Source: an uncultured Bacilli bacterium
GTDB lineage: Bacteria; Bacillota_I; Bacilli_A; RF39; UBA660
NCBI GenBank assembly: GCA_910586295.1
Contig: CAJUGE010000054.1
Location: 1-24,220, forward strand
Reading direction: 5' to 3'
DNA length: 24,220 bases
Part shown: positions 7,322-15,996 of the stretch, in pieces
How positions within the stretch are numbered: the first letter of the stretch is position 1
Layout: every line of letters begins with the position of its first letter
Notes under the pieces: generated by a model
What the model saw: the letters and a program-made list of their open reading frames with translations, nothing else
The model's database searches: none
Told to the model about the DNA's origin: nothing
Translations under genes and position numbers: made by a program

Positions 7322-9856
7322 TTATCCTATTTCTTCTAAATATAAAAACATTTCAGAAGCATGCCACATATGTGAGAGGCACACTTGTCTTTCGCAATAA
7401 AATTTTGAAAAATTGCATTCTTTTCCTGCTGTTGTACTTGAAGCTTCATATGTTAAAGGGTATATCTCGTCTAATATATATAATGCTCCATAATTTTGAT
7501 AATGATACGCTGCCCAGTCTAAATATGGATATAAATCAGATTCATTAGTATTATTTATTTTGACATTATTTTTATTATACCAAGTAAGATTTGCATATCC
7601 ATCGTCATATTCTGGTACTTTTAAATCTATATCAATATTATTCTTTTTTGCACCATATAATGCCAATACAGTTGGATAATACTTTTGAACCCATCCATCC
7701 ACCATACCAGAAATTGTATCGTCTGGATTTTTAATTTTATTTATTTCATCTTTTATTTGAGATATCAAATCTTCTCTTTCTATTCCTACTGCACCAATTA
7801 TATATAGTAATTCTCCTAAATTATCGACTTCATTTATATCTGAACTTCGAGAATTATCATAAATTTTATCTATATGCCTTACCCATTCTTCTAGTAGATT
7901 AATATTATCCGTTTTTTCTAAAACCATTGCTCCCAACATTGTATCTCTATACCATTCTGTGTCTTCATAACATATTAAATTAGGTCTTGGAGTATCTCCA
8001 TCTATATTAAACAATATTTCTTGATGCAAAACTTTTAATATTTCTGAGAATTCATTATTTTCAAATTCTGGCAAATTAATATTCTTTTTCCCTTGCGAAA
8101 TTATTTCTTCTTTGTTATTTTCATAAAAGAATACGCCTTTTTCATTTTCTACAAATTTGTATATGTTTTTATTATCGTCTTCGAGAATTACTGTATACTC
8201 ATTAGGTACTATTAATTCTTTTTTATAATTAACTTCTTTTATTAATTCATTGGTTTTTAAATCAAATAATTTTCCATCTTTATAAACCATTTTTCTTCTA
8301 TCTACCATTCCAAAATAAAATATTCCTATTTCATCTTTAGTTGCCACAAATGGTCTAATTTGAAATCTATTTTTCATTTCTTTTAATTGATTATCATAAT
8401 TATTAAAATTCTCTTTATAATATTCAAATTCAGTACAATTTCCTTCACATACATTAATATCTTTGTTAATGTATGTCCAACTACAAACACATATTAAAGC
8501 TATTAATGCTATGGATGATATTTTCATTTTAATATTTTTAAATATTAAAATACATATTAATGATAACATAAGTATAATTATTAATAACGGCAGTACTCTA
8601 ATATTATCTATGTGTTTAAATTTTGTGCTTAAATTAATGAATAAAGATATATTGTTATAAAATGCCAATAAAATAGTAATTATAATTATGCCATATACTA
8701 CCAAATTGTTTTTTATATCATCAATTTTAAAATAATTTAGAATATAAGCTATTATTATAATTATAGAAAAATTAAAATGACATGTGTAGAGAAATGTACT
8801 TGGGTTTCCGTAGAAAAAGTGCAATCCAGAATTAAACAGATAAACACCTAATATGCCATAGTAAAATTTATGTTTATTAATATTAAATTTTGTTTTATAT
8901 ATATAAAAGATATTTAAGCAAATAAAACTTATAAATAAGAACATAGAAATGAGATTTGTTAAAGTTGTGTTATCAAATGATTGATACCCACCTGTTACAG
9001 GTTCTGCTAATTTAAATAGATTAAAAGAATGTCCAAAACTTCCATTTGCAAGATTTAGTATTTGATTAAATGAAAAATCTTTAGTTATATATAATTTTTC
9101 TTCACTTGTTCCTCTAAAAAAGTCTAATATATTTTGTGTAAAAAAGTTAGGTGCAGATGGCCAAATGATTTGTTGTACATTTGCTAACATAACAGATATT
9201 GCTAATGATATAAACACTATAAAGCAACATGTAAAAAATCTTTTTTGTACTTTTTTATTTAAGAATACCAAAAAGAATAGCGCTATTAGAAATTGAAAAA
9301 AGTTAGTTAGCGTAATAGCGAGACTAGTTATTCCAAATATAACTATTAAAACGTAATCCCAGTATTTTAATTCTTTATCTATTTTAAATAATGTGAAAAG
9401 CCAAAGTGCTATTAAAAATACTTGCGCAAAGATATATGTTTCTATATTGGCTGTAAAAACCATTTGTGAGAAACTAAGACCCAAAATTACTGTTAAGACA
9501 ATATTTAATTTTTTCTTAATCCCTATTTTTCTTAATATCGTATGCAGCATTACTAATGACATAGCTCCTAGAATACTTTGCAGTATAATTATAGCAAGTG
9601 GTGCATCTTTTATTATAAATTTTATAAATAAAACTATTGGTTGAAATAATATTATAAACAGAGGATGAACTTGTGCTCTATAGTGGTTGTATTCTATTAA
9701 TGATAAGTCTCCATAAATTCTTGGTGTATCTAAATCGAAGACTACACCCCAATAATTAAAAGTATTTAAATAATAAGTAAATATTAATCCTAAGAGAAAA
9801 TATAATGTGAATGCAGAAATAAATATTATTATTTCTTTTTTATATTTTTTTATCAT
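7322..9856 (-). CDS. GT-C fold membrane glycosyltransferase with large soluble C-terminal domain
   Basis: 844 residues. Residues 1-465 form a polytopic membrane part with about eleven hydrophobic segments. The first outer loop carries VVFDLDTPRIYGD (38-50) and then YRAQVHPLF (59-67), a layout seen in GT-C enzymes that use polyprenyl-phosphate sugars and a loop Asp. Residues 470-600 look beta-rich. Residues 600-844 look helical and carry CYEDTEWYRDTMLGAMVL (629-646) and three late cysteines (814, 821, 826). This last part may be an alpha/alpha-barrel, but that is inference. It would lie outside the membrane and could bind or process the glycan. The gene follows the GT2-GT4 gene by 12 bases, with AAAGAGGTAA in front of ATG 9856, so it belongs to the transporter operon. 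I do not recognise a named family for the whole chain. Confidence 0.75.
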   Translation of the reverse strand: MIKKYKKEIIIFISAFTLYFLLGLIFTYYLNTFNYWGVVFDLDTPRIYGDLSLIEYNHYRAQVHPLFIILFQPIVLFIKFIIKDAPLAIIILQSILGAMSLVMLHTILRKIGIKKKLNIVLTVILGLSFSQMVFTANIETYIFAQVFLIALWLFTLFKIDKELKYWDYVLIVIFGITSLAITLTNFFQFLIALFFLVFLNKKVQKRFFTCCFIVFISLAISVMLANVQQIIWPSAPNFFTQNILDFFRGTSEEKLYITKDFSFNQILNLANGSFGHSFNLFKLAEPVTGGYQSFDNTTLTNLISMFLFISFICLNIFYIYKTKFNINKHKFYYGILGVYLFNSGLHFFYGNPSTFLYTCHFNFSIIIIIAYILNYFKIDDIKNNLVVYGIIIITILLAFYNNISLFINLSTKFKHIDNIRVLPLLIIILMLSLICILIFKNIKMKISSIALIALICVCSWTYINKDINVCEGNCTEFEYYKENFNNYDNQLKEMKNRFQIRPFVATKDEIGIFYFGMVDRRKMVYKDGKLFDLKTNELIKEVNYKKELIVPNEYTVILEDDNKNIYKFVENEKGVFFYENNKEEIISQGKKNINLPEFENNEFSEILKVLHQEILFNIDGDTPRPNLICYEDTEWYRDTMLGAMVLEKTDNINLLEEWVRHIDKIYDNSRSSDINEVDNLGELLYIIGAVGIEREDLISQIKDEINKIKNPDDTISGMVDGWVQKYYPTVLALYGAKKNNIDIDLKVPEYDDGYANLTWYNKNNVKINNTNESDLYPYLDWAAYHYQNYGALYILDEIYPLTYEASSTTAGKECNFSKFYCERQVCLSHMWHASEMFLYLEEIG

Positions 9857-9868
9857 ATAATTACCTCT

Positions 9869-12130
9869 TTACCTTCTAAAAATTTTTTTTATTATACCAA
9901 AAACCCCAATTTTTTTTAAGAATTTTACTAATCCTCTATACCATTTGTGATTCCACATTCTTATTTTGAAATTTTCAAATCTATTGTCAATATAACCAAA
10001 CTCTTTTTTATATTCTTCGCACAAATATTGATATTTTGGAGATATTTGTGCATATTCTTTTACTATTAATTCTCTTGTCAATTCGTGATATTTTTGTAAT
10101 TCTTTACCACTTTCTATTTTTTCTTTATTTGGTTTTTTATTAATTTCTTCTAATATATTATTCATATTTTTTATCATATGTTTTATAGTAAATCCATCTA
10201 AAATTCTTTTTCTGCAATTTTTTGAATAATAATTTAATTTCTTAGATACTTTAGTTAATGCTTTTACATATAAATCTATTTCTTCATCTGAATAATTATA
10301 GTTATTGATATCTTTTTCGTCTTGTATACAATCAACTATTACTCCCACTTCATCATTTATTAATTCTTTTTGGCCTCCAACATCAGAAGAAATTACAGGA
10401 ACATTCATTGACAATGATTCGTAAGATGTTAAAGCAAGACCTTCTTTAATTGAACAATTTATTGTGGCATCTGATATAGAATAGATTATTTGAGTTTCAG
10501 AAAATCTTCCCATAAATTTAATATTATTTTCTAATTTGTATTCTTCTACTTTCTTTTTCATTTGCCATAACATCGGTCCATCTCCTACGATTAAAAATAA
10601 AACATTTTGATTAATTTCTGTATATTTCTTAATTACTTCCATCAAAAGTAGTGGTCTTTTTTGATTAGCAATTCTACATATATATGAAACAATGAATCTA
10701 TCATTAGGAATTTCATATTTTTCTCTTAGCTCTAGTTTATTATAATTTTCTGGATTAAATTTCTTTTCATCTACTCCTATGTATATTGTTTTAACTTCAT
10801 TTGGATTTCTTTTAAAATGCTCTTTTAATATATTAGTGCTTCTTCCATTACATGTCATAGTTAAATCTATTACAGAAGATACCATACTTGAGTCTCTTGA
10901 ATATCCACCATTTCTATAATACCATTCTTCCATATGTATATAGTCGATAATAGGGATGTTTGGATATGTTTGTTTGAAATATGGCAAGTAAGAATAGCCA
11001 ATTTCACTGTTCGAGTTCATTATTATATTAATATTTTTCTTTTCTATTATATAATTAATAAATGGAATCCAGTATTTTATATCTAAAAAAGTAGTTAGAT
11101 CATAAATTGTACAATCTTTAAACTTTTGTCTTCCAATATTATTTGCTGGCTCGGTTAGTATTATTGTAACATCAAACTTCTCTTTGTCTAGTCCGTTGAC
11201 AAAATCAATATTAAATTGGTCTGCTCCACCCATTATCATCCATGGAATTATGTATAAAAGATTTGTTTTATTATTTTTAGACTCTTTTATCTTGATTATA
11301 TTCTCAAAATTGTCTTCTATAGTTTCCCAATTATAATCATATTTAGGATAATGAATTGCATACACTTTTTTATTTATACTTTTTATTGCCTGAGATATAA
11401 TTTCTTTAGTCCTTTTTTTATTTTTTTCTGCTTTTGCTAGCTCTCCTCCAGAAGCTTTTCTTCTATACCAAAAAGTGTAATAATTCGTTTTTACAGGAAA
11501 TTTTCCTTTTGAAACCATTTTTAACCAAAAGTTCCAGTCTTCGTTTATCGCTTTTTCTTTTAATCCATAGCCATTTACTTCACTAAAATCTTTTTTTCTT
11601 ATCATTGCGGTTGCAACTAAGTAATTCTCTTTTTTTAATTTCTCAGAATCGAATAGAATATTCCAAGTATATTCTCTATCTTCAAAGCCAACTAAATCTC
11701 CATAAGCCCATGACGCATTTGGATTCGTTTCTAATGTCCAGTAAGCACATTCAAAGTATGTTTCTTCTATTAAATCGTCAGAATCCAAAAAGAATAAATA
11801 CTTACAACTATTTGAAGATTTACTTGCGCCAAAATCTCTTGTAGCAGCTAGTCCTTCATTTTCTTTATGATACACTTTTATTCTTGAGTCTAATGATGAG
11901 ATTTCCCTTAATTTTTTTAAACTTTCTTCATCTGTTGAACCGTCATCTATTATTAATAGTTCAAATAATGGAAATGTTTGGTTTAATACACATATAACTG
12001 CTTGTTCAATATAATCTTTATCATTGTAAAACGGCATTACTACTGTTATTATTGGCTCTTCTTTATTTTCATAATCTCTTTTTATCAACTTTTTTCCTGG
12101 TTCTAATGTAAAGTCAAATTTATTATTCAT
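9869..12130 (-). CDS. Bifunctional GT2-GT4 glycosyltransferase
   Basis: 753 residues with two complete catalytic units. Residues 27-240 are GT2: ITVVMPFYNDKDYIEQAV, IDDGSTDEES, FFLDSDD (113-119) and NEDW (196-199). Residues 290-680 are GT4: LLYIIPWMIMGGADQF at the start, ICRIANQKRP, LIVGDGP and KEGLALTSYESL with the EX7E glutamates at 563 and 571. A basic tail (700-753) ends in amphipathic helices that may bind the membrane. Two transferases in one chain could add two successive sugars or alternate them. It sits between the ABC exporter ATPase (18 bases away) and the GT-C gene (12 bases), so it probably builds the exported chain. An AAAGGAG ribosome site precedes ATG 12130. The sugars are unknown. 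Confidence 0.9.
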   Translation of the reverse strand: MNNKFDFTLEPGKKLIKRDYENKEEPIITVVMPFYNDKDYIEQAVICVLNQTFPLFELLIIDDGSTDEESLKKLREISSLDSRIKVYHKENEGLAATRDFGASKSSNSCKYLFFLDSDDLIEETYFECAYWTLETNPNASWAYGDLVGFEDREYTWNILFDSEKLKKENYLVATAMIRKKDFSEVNGYGLKEKAINEDWNFWLKMVSKGKFPVKTNYYTFWYRRKASGGELAKAEKNKKRTKEIISQAIKSINKKVYAIHYPKYDYNWETIEDNFENIIKIKESKNNKTNLLYIIPWMIMGGADQFNIDFVNGLDKEKFDVTIILTEPANNIGRQKFKDCTIYDLTTFLDIKYWIPFINYIIEKKNINIIMNSNSEIGYSYLPYFKQTYPNIPIIDYIHMEEWYYRNGGYSRDSSMVSSVIDLTMTCNGRSTNILKEHFKRNPNEVKTIYIGVDEKKFNPENYNKLELREKYEIPNDRFIVSYICRIANQKRPLLLMEVIKKYTEINQNVLFLIVGDGPMLWQMKKKVEEYKLENNIKFMGRFSETQIIYSISDATINCSIKEGLALTSYESLSMNVPVISSDVGGQKELINDEVGVIVDCIQDEKDINNYNYSDEEIDLYVKALTKVSKKLNYYSKNCRKRILDGFTIKHMIKNMNNILEEINKKPNKEKIESGKELQKYHELTRELIVKEYAQISPKYQYLCEEYKKEFGYIDNRFENFKIRMWNHKWYRGLVKFLKKIGVFGIIKKIFRR

Positions 12131-12148
12131 TTTCTGCTCCTTTTGTTT

Positions 12149-12883
12149 TTATTTTATTTGTTCTTTATAATATTCATCACATACTTCTTTTGGTTTCCCT
12201 ATTTTAACAATTTCTCCGTGACTTAACCAGACTACTTTTGTACATATCTCTTTTATTGAATCTAAAGTGTGTGATACATAAAGAACTGTCGTTCCACCTT
12301 TTATCATTTCCATCATTTTGCTTTTACTTTTTTCCTGAAATTTAATGTCGCCTACTGAAAGGATTTCATCAACAATTAATATTTCTGGGTTAACTATGGT
12401 TGCTATAGAGAATGCAAGTTTTGCAGTCATTCCCGATGAAAAGTTTTTTACTGGAACATCTAGAAATTCTTTTAATTCTGAGAACTCTACTATTTCATCA
12501 AATTTTTCATTTATAAATTGTTTTGAATAGCCTAGAATTGAACCATTTAAGTAAATGTTTTCTCTTGCTGTTAGGTTAGCATCAAAGCCAGCACCTAGTT
12601 CTATCATAGGTGAAATTACACCGTTTACTGTAACGCTACCTTCTGTAGGTTTCATGACTCCACTTACTACTTTTAGAAGTGTGGATTTACCTGCTCCATT
12701 ACTTCCTATGAGTCCTACTACTTCTCCTTTATCTATGTGAAAACTTACATCTTTTAAAGCCCAAAATTCTTCAGACTTTTTTTTCTTTTTTCCAGAAAAT
12801 GTATCTACAAAGAATTGTTTTAATGAGGAATCTTTTTCTATTCCTAAATTAAATCTCATTGATACTTTGTCTATATTAATCAT
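12149..12883 (-). CDS. wzt: ABC transporter ATPase for polysaccharide/teichoic acid export (Wzt/TagH type)
   Basis: 244 residues. The Walker A is GSNGAGKST (60-68), the signature NFSSGM (147-152), the Walker B ILIVDE (168-173) and the H-loop YVSHT (H205). The SPMIELGAGFD string after the Walker A is characteristic of the Wzt/KpsT/TagH branch. The chain ends soon after the H-loop, so it lacks the C-terminal glycan-binding domain of O-antigen Wzt and the long outer domain of Bacillus TagH. Export is then probably not tied to a chain-end cap read by this subunit. The start is the ATG at 12883, which has AAGGAGGT in front. A longer frame from 12946 would overlap the permease gene and has no ribosome site. 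Partner permease is immediately upstream. Confidence 0.92.
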   Translation of the reverse strand: MINIDKVSMRFNLGIEKDSSLKQFFVDTFSGKKKKKSEEFWALKDVSFHIDKGEVVGLIGSNGAGKSTLLKVVSGVMKPTEGSVTVNGVISPMIELGAGFDANLTARENIYLNGSILGYSKQFINEKFDEIVEFSELKEFLDVPVKNFSSGMTAKLAFSIATIVNPEILIVDEILSVGDIKFQEKSKSKMMEMIKGGTTVLYVSHTLDSIKEICTKVVWLSHGEIVKIGKPKEVCDEYYKEQIK

Positions 12884-12886
12884 TTT

Positions 12887-12894
12887 ACCTCCTT
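12887..12894 (-). promoter_or_regulatory. Ribosome binding site that sets the wzt start
   Basis: AAGGAGGT lies 3 bases before ATG 12883 and overlaps the permease stop codon (12894-12896) by one base. The in-frame ATG at 12946 is rejected on this basis. Confidence 0.75.
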
Positions 12895-13700
12895 TAAATG
12901 TAGTATATAAATTTGTCTTGTTTACTCCTAAATACAAATCCACCAATTAAGAACATTCCTAGTCCCATTATTCCAATAATTATTAAATGAGTCATGTTTG
13001 GTGCTTGTCCATATAGTACTATACTTCTTGCACAGTTTATGAATTGATATAATGGATTTAGTTTCATAAGTTTTTGTAAAAAGTCTGGTAGTATTTCTAC
13101 ACTATAGAATACTGGTGTTAAGTAGTTCCAAAGAGTAAGAATTATACCATATATATGGAATATATCTCTTAGGAATACTGATATACACGAAAGAAGTAGT
13201 CCCATACCTGCCGCGAATAAGAATAAGCATAAGAATATATAAGGTAATAATAAGAAGTAAATGTTTATATGGCAAGTATACTGTCCTAAACCTAAATATG
13301 ATAAAAGTATTATTATAAACCATGGTATAAGTGTTAATAAGAAGTCTATTCCTACAAATAAACATTTTGATATAGGGAATATGTATTTAGGTATATAAAC
13401 TTTGTTGATAAGTGTGAAGTTTTCCACAACTGACGTCATAGCTGAGTTTGAAGCTCCACTAAAATAATTAAACATAATTATACCTGTCATAAGATAAACT
13501 ATATAGTTTACTCCTTCTACATTAAATCTAAACATTTGTGAGAAAACTATAGTCATAACAGTCATTGTTAGTAATGGGTTCAATAGACTCCATAGTATTC
13601 CTAACACAGATCTTTTGTATTTTACTTTAAAATCTCTTGCTATTAGTTGACTCATTAAAAATGAATATTTTTTAAAGTTTGTTATCATTCCTTTTATCAT
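12894..13700 (-). CDS. wzm: ABC-2 type polysaccharide export permease (Wzm/TagG type)
   Basis: 268 residues with six hydrophobic segments. The N-terminus (LMSQLIARDFKVKYKRSVLGILWSLLNPLLTM) is the conserved cytoplasmic helix and first segment of TagG/Wzm permeases. The region around FYSVEILPDFLQKLMKLNPLYQFI is the family's conserved penultimate loop. It forms the membrane channel with the ATPase encoded 10 bases downstream and would flip the completed lipid-linked polymer to the outer face. An AAAGGAGA site precedes ATG 13700. This is the first gene of the operon that continues to 7322, read from a good sigma-A promoter. Confidence 0.92.
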   Translation of the reverse strand: MIKGMITNFKKYSFLMSQLIARDFKVKYKRSVLGILWSLLNPLLTMTVMTIVFSQMFRFNVEGVNYIVYLMTGIIMFNYFSGASNSAMTSVVENFTLINKVYIPKYIFPISKCLFVGIDFLLTLIPWFIIILLSYLGLGQYTCHINIYFLLLPYIFLCLFLFAAGMGLLLSCISVFLRDIFHIYGIILTLWNYLTPVFYSVEILPDFLQKLMKLNPLYQFINCARSIVLYGQAPNMTHLIIIGIMGLGMFLIGGFVFRSKQDKFIYYI

Positions 13701-13722
13701 TTAGTTCTCCTTTTATATAAAG

Positions 13723-13751
13723 ATTATATCTTGTTTTGTATGTTATTTCAA
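13723..13751 (-). promoter_or_regulatory. Sigma-A promoter of the exporter operon
   Basis: On the minus strand TTGAAA (13746-13751) is followed after 17 bases by TATAAT (13723-13728), 11 of 12 consensus bases at ideal spacing. It is the best promoter in the window and should drive wzm, wzt, the GT2-GT4 gene and the GT-C gene. Confidence 0.75.
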
Positions 13752-13755
13752 CATT

Positions 13756-14679
13756 TTATAAATTCGTGTATAGCTTTACTAATTTTCTATGGCTTTGTAT
13801 TATTCTTTTTAAGAATGGTCTACTTAGCATGTATTCACATTCTCTCCAATTGTCAAATGTGTTATCTAGTAGGTCATATGCTTTGTCTATAAATTCTAAT
13901 CTTTTTGTTTTATCTTTTAATTTCTTTGTTTTTAATGAGTATATTGTTAATATTTTTGTATATAATCCTTCTAATAGTATTATGTTCACATGATGTTTTA
14001 GTAATTCAAGTATTTCAAATATATCAAATATTCTTTCATCTACTGTTGTTTGTTCACTTTTGGAATGAATATGATAGTTATACAGCGCGTCTGATACTCT
14101 TGAGATTTTATTTGCAGATGAGATATAGCCCAATACAAATGGTACATCTTCATATTTTAAATTAGTAGGAAAAGTAAGTTTATTTTTTATTATTATGTCT
14201 CGTTTATATAGTTTATTGCAAGGACCATAGTCAAATTTGGCTAAGTTGTTCTTTATTTCTTCTCTTCCTATATTTTTGTGTGGAAAGTCTTCTCTAATTA
14301 TTTCTTCTTTTTTTTCTTCATGTATTTCTCTAATACCACATATTGATAAGTCACTTTTTTCGTATTCTATGCTATTTACTAATTCTTCTATAAATTCTTT
14401 TTTTATTGTATCATCACTATCTATGAATGATATATAATCACCAATCGATGCATTGATACCAGTATTTCTTGCTGTGCCTAAGCTTTTACTGTCTAATTTA
14501 ATAACTTTTATTTGAGGCTCGTATGACTTTAATATTTCTAAGCTGTCGTCTGTACTTCCGTTTTCTACTGTTATTACTTCAATATTCTTGTATGTTTGAT
14601 TTAGTATACTATCTAAACATCTTTTTAAATATTTACTACTATTGTGAACTGGTACTACTATGCTTACTAATTTTGTCAT
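13756..14679 (-). CDS. GT2 family glycosyltransferase
   Basis: 307 residues. GT-A motifs are VSIVVPVHNSSKYLKRCLDSI, TARNTGI, FIDSDDT and KYEDVPF. The usual NDGS/DDGS nucleotide-binding string reads VENGSTDD, with Glu-Asn in place of Asp; Asn is common here and should still work. The last 80 residues are basic with no membrane segment. It probably adds one sugar to the exported polymer. A single gene with its own promoter (14700-14708) and an AGGAGAGTG ribosome site before ATG 14679, it lies upstream of the exporter operon. The 55-base gap before wzm contains that operon's promoter. Confidence 0.9.
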   Translation of the reverse strand: MTKLVSIVVPVHNSSKYLKRCLDSILNQTYKNIEVITVENGSTDDSLEILKSYEPQIKVIKLDSKSLGTARNTGINASIGDYISFIDSDDTIKKEFIEELVNSIEYEKSDLSICGIREIHEEKKEEIIREDFPHKNIGREEIKNNLAKFDYGPCNKLYKRDIIIKNKLTFPTNLKYEDVPFVLGYISSANKISRVSDALYNYHIHSKSEQTTVDERIFDIFEILELLKHHVNIILLEGLYTKILTIYSLKTKKLKDKTKRLEFIDKAYDLLDNTFDNWRECEYMLSRPFLKRIIQSHRKLVKLYTNL

Positions 14680-14699
14680 CTTTACACTCTCCTAAAGAT

Positions 14700-14708
14700 A
14701 TTATAGCA
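14700..14708 (-). promoter_or_regulatory. Extended -10 promoter of the GT2 gene
   Basis: TGCTATAAT on the minus strand (TATAAT 14700-14705, TG 14707-14708), identical to the element at 7241-7249, with no good -35. Only six bases separate it from the AGGAGAGTG ribosome site, so the transcript would begin almost at that site. The 134 bases between this gene and the plus-strand Fic start hold no other clear element. Confidence 0.6.
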
Positions 14709-14813
14709 TATCTAAGTTAAAAGTAAAAATTTATTTTGGATGGTAAGTGTGAATCATTATTCGTATAGAAGTTGATATTGTTTTATGTTACAGTGATATC
14801 TAAGAAAGAAGTG

Positions 14814-15954
14814 ATGTACATGAAAAGACTAGAAGATTATAAATCTGGAACTTATATAACTGTAAATGATTATAAGTCATTTCTGCCAAGCTTTATAAAC
14901 GATGAGTGGATATGGAACGACAGTGAGCTAAACTCTCTCTTAGCAAAAGCGAATTTAGAATTAGGAATTTTAAACGGTTTTGCTTTGTAAATTTCTAATT
15001 TAGATATCTTTATTCAAATGCACGTAAAAGTTGATGCTAATAAGTCTAGTAAAATAGAAGGCACAAAACTACAATAGATGAAGATTTATCAGATGTTCTA
15101 GATATTAACCCAGAAAAAGAGATGATTGGCAAGAAGTTAAGAATTATGTTGAAGCGATAAATTATGGTTTTAGGCGTATAAACGAAATACCTATCAGTAC
15201 AAGATTAATAAAAGAGCTTCATAAAATACTTTTGCAGGACGTTCGTGGGGAGCATAAAAGTCCTGGAGAATATAGAACAAATCAAAATTGGATTGGTGGG
15301 AGTAAACCAAGTAATGCTATGTACATCCCACCTATACCATCAGAGATTGGAAATGAATTATCATATTTGGAAAAATTTATAAATAATGAAAAGATTAATA
15401 TGCCTGAGTTAATTAAGATTACAATGATTCATTACTAATTTGAATTTATTCATCCTTTTTTAGATGGTAATGGTAGAACTGGAAGAATTTTAATTCCATT
15501 ATATTTAATGAATAAAGGATTAATAACTAAACCATATTTTTATATTTCAGATTATATTGAGAATCATAAAAATTCTTATTATGATTTTCTAAATAGAGTT
15601 AGAACTAATAATGATATTATATCTTGGATTAAGTTTTTTCTAGAAGCTACAATTGAGACAGCTAAAAATGCGAGAAAAAAATTTGAGAATGTTTTGACTT
15701 TTACAACCGAAATGAGTAAAATTGCATTAGACTTGAATGTTCGTCCTGAAAATGCTATGAAAGTTATAGAGATTTTATATCAAGAACCTATTATTAGCAG
15801 AAAAATGTTACTGGAGAAGAGTGGTCTTAAAGAAACCACCTTAAAATCAGTAATAAATTCTTTAGTCGCTAAGGGATTATTAGTGGAGACAACAGGATAT
15901 AGTAGAAATCAGATATTTTCTTTTAATAAATACATTAGTTTATTTAGAGATTAG
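14814..15954 (+). pseudogene. Fic-domain protein (class II AMPylator-like), broken
   Basis: Read with repairs, this is a complete Fic protein of about 379 residues. The N-terminal part has the inhibitory motif KSSKIEGT (S/TxxxEG), which marks class II. Then comes the Fic core HPFLDGNGRTGR, intact, and a C-terminal winged helix (ILYQEPIISRKMLLEKSGL onward). Four lesions break it: an in-frame TAA at 14988-14990, a one-base loss in the A run 15065-15068, another in the A run 15114-15118, and a TAA at 15436-15438 just before the Fic motif. Both stops would be CAA (Gln) by one C-to-T change. The intact enzyme would transfer AMP to a target protein. It is the only plus-strand gene and is flanked by minus-strand genes. 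Starts at 14814 or 14820 are both possible. The two deletions could be read errors; the stops are less likely to be. Confidence 0.88.
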
Positions 15955-15960
15955 AAAAAT

Positions 15961-15996
15961 TTATAGGTCGGATTTTTTTACTTTTCCGACCTATAA
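15961..15996. terminator. Bidirectional hairpin terminator between Fic and phosphoglycerol transferase genes
   Basis: Perfect 12-base arms TTATAGGTCGGA (15961-15972) and its complement (15985-15996) enclose a 12-base T-rich loop. On the minus strand the hairpin is followed by ATTTTTC, a fair U run. On the plus strand the following sequence is weaker. The stop codon of the minus-strand gene (15991-15993) lies inside one arm. Confidence 0.75.

Noticed and set aside
12884..12946. Longer start for the wzt gene at 12946
   Set aside because: It has no ribosome site, overlaps the permease gene by 53 bases, and adds residues unlike the family; ATG 12883 has AAGGAGGT.
13102..13365. Small minus-strand frame of 87 codons within the permease gene
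   Set aside because: It lies entirely inside wzm in another frame, with no ribosome site or recognisable protein.
14988..15438. Stop-codon reassignment (TAA as Gln) to explain the two TAA codons in the Fic gene
   Set aside because: Many genes here end in TAA at their expected lengths, and the Fic gene also has two frameshifts.
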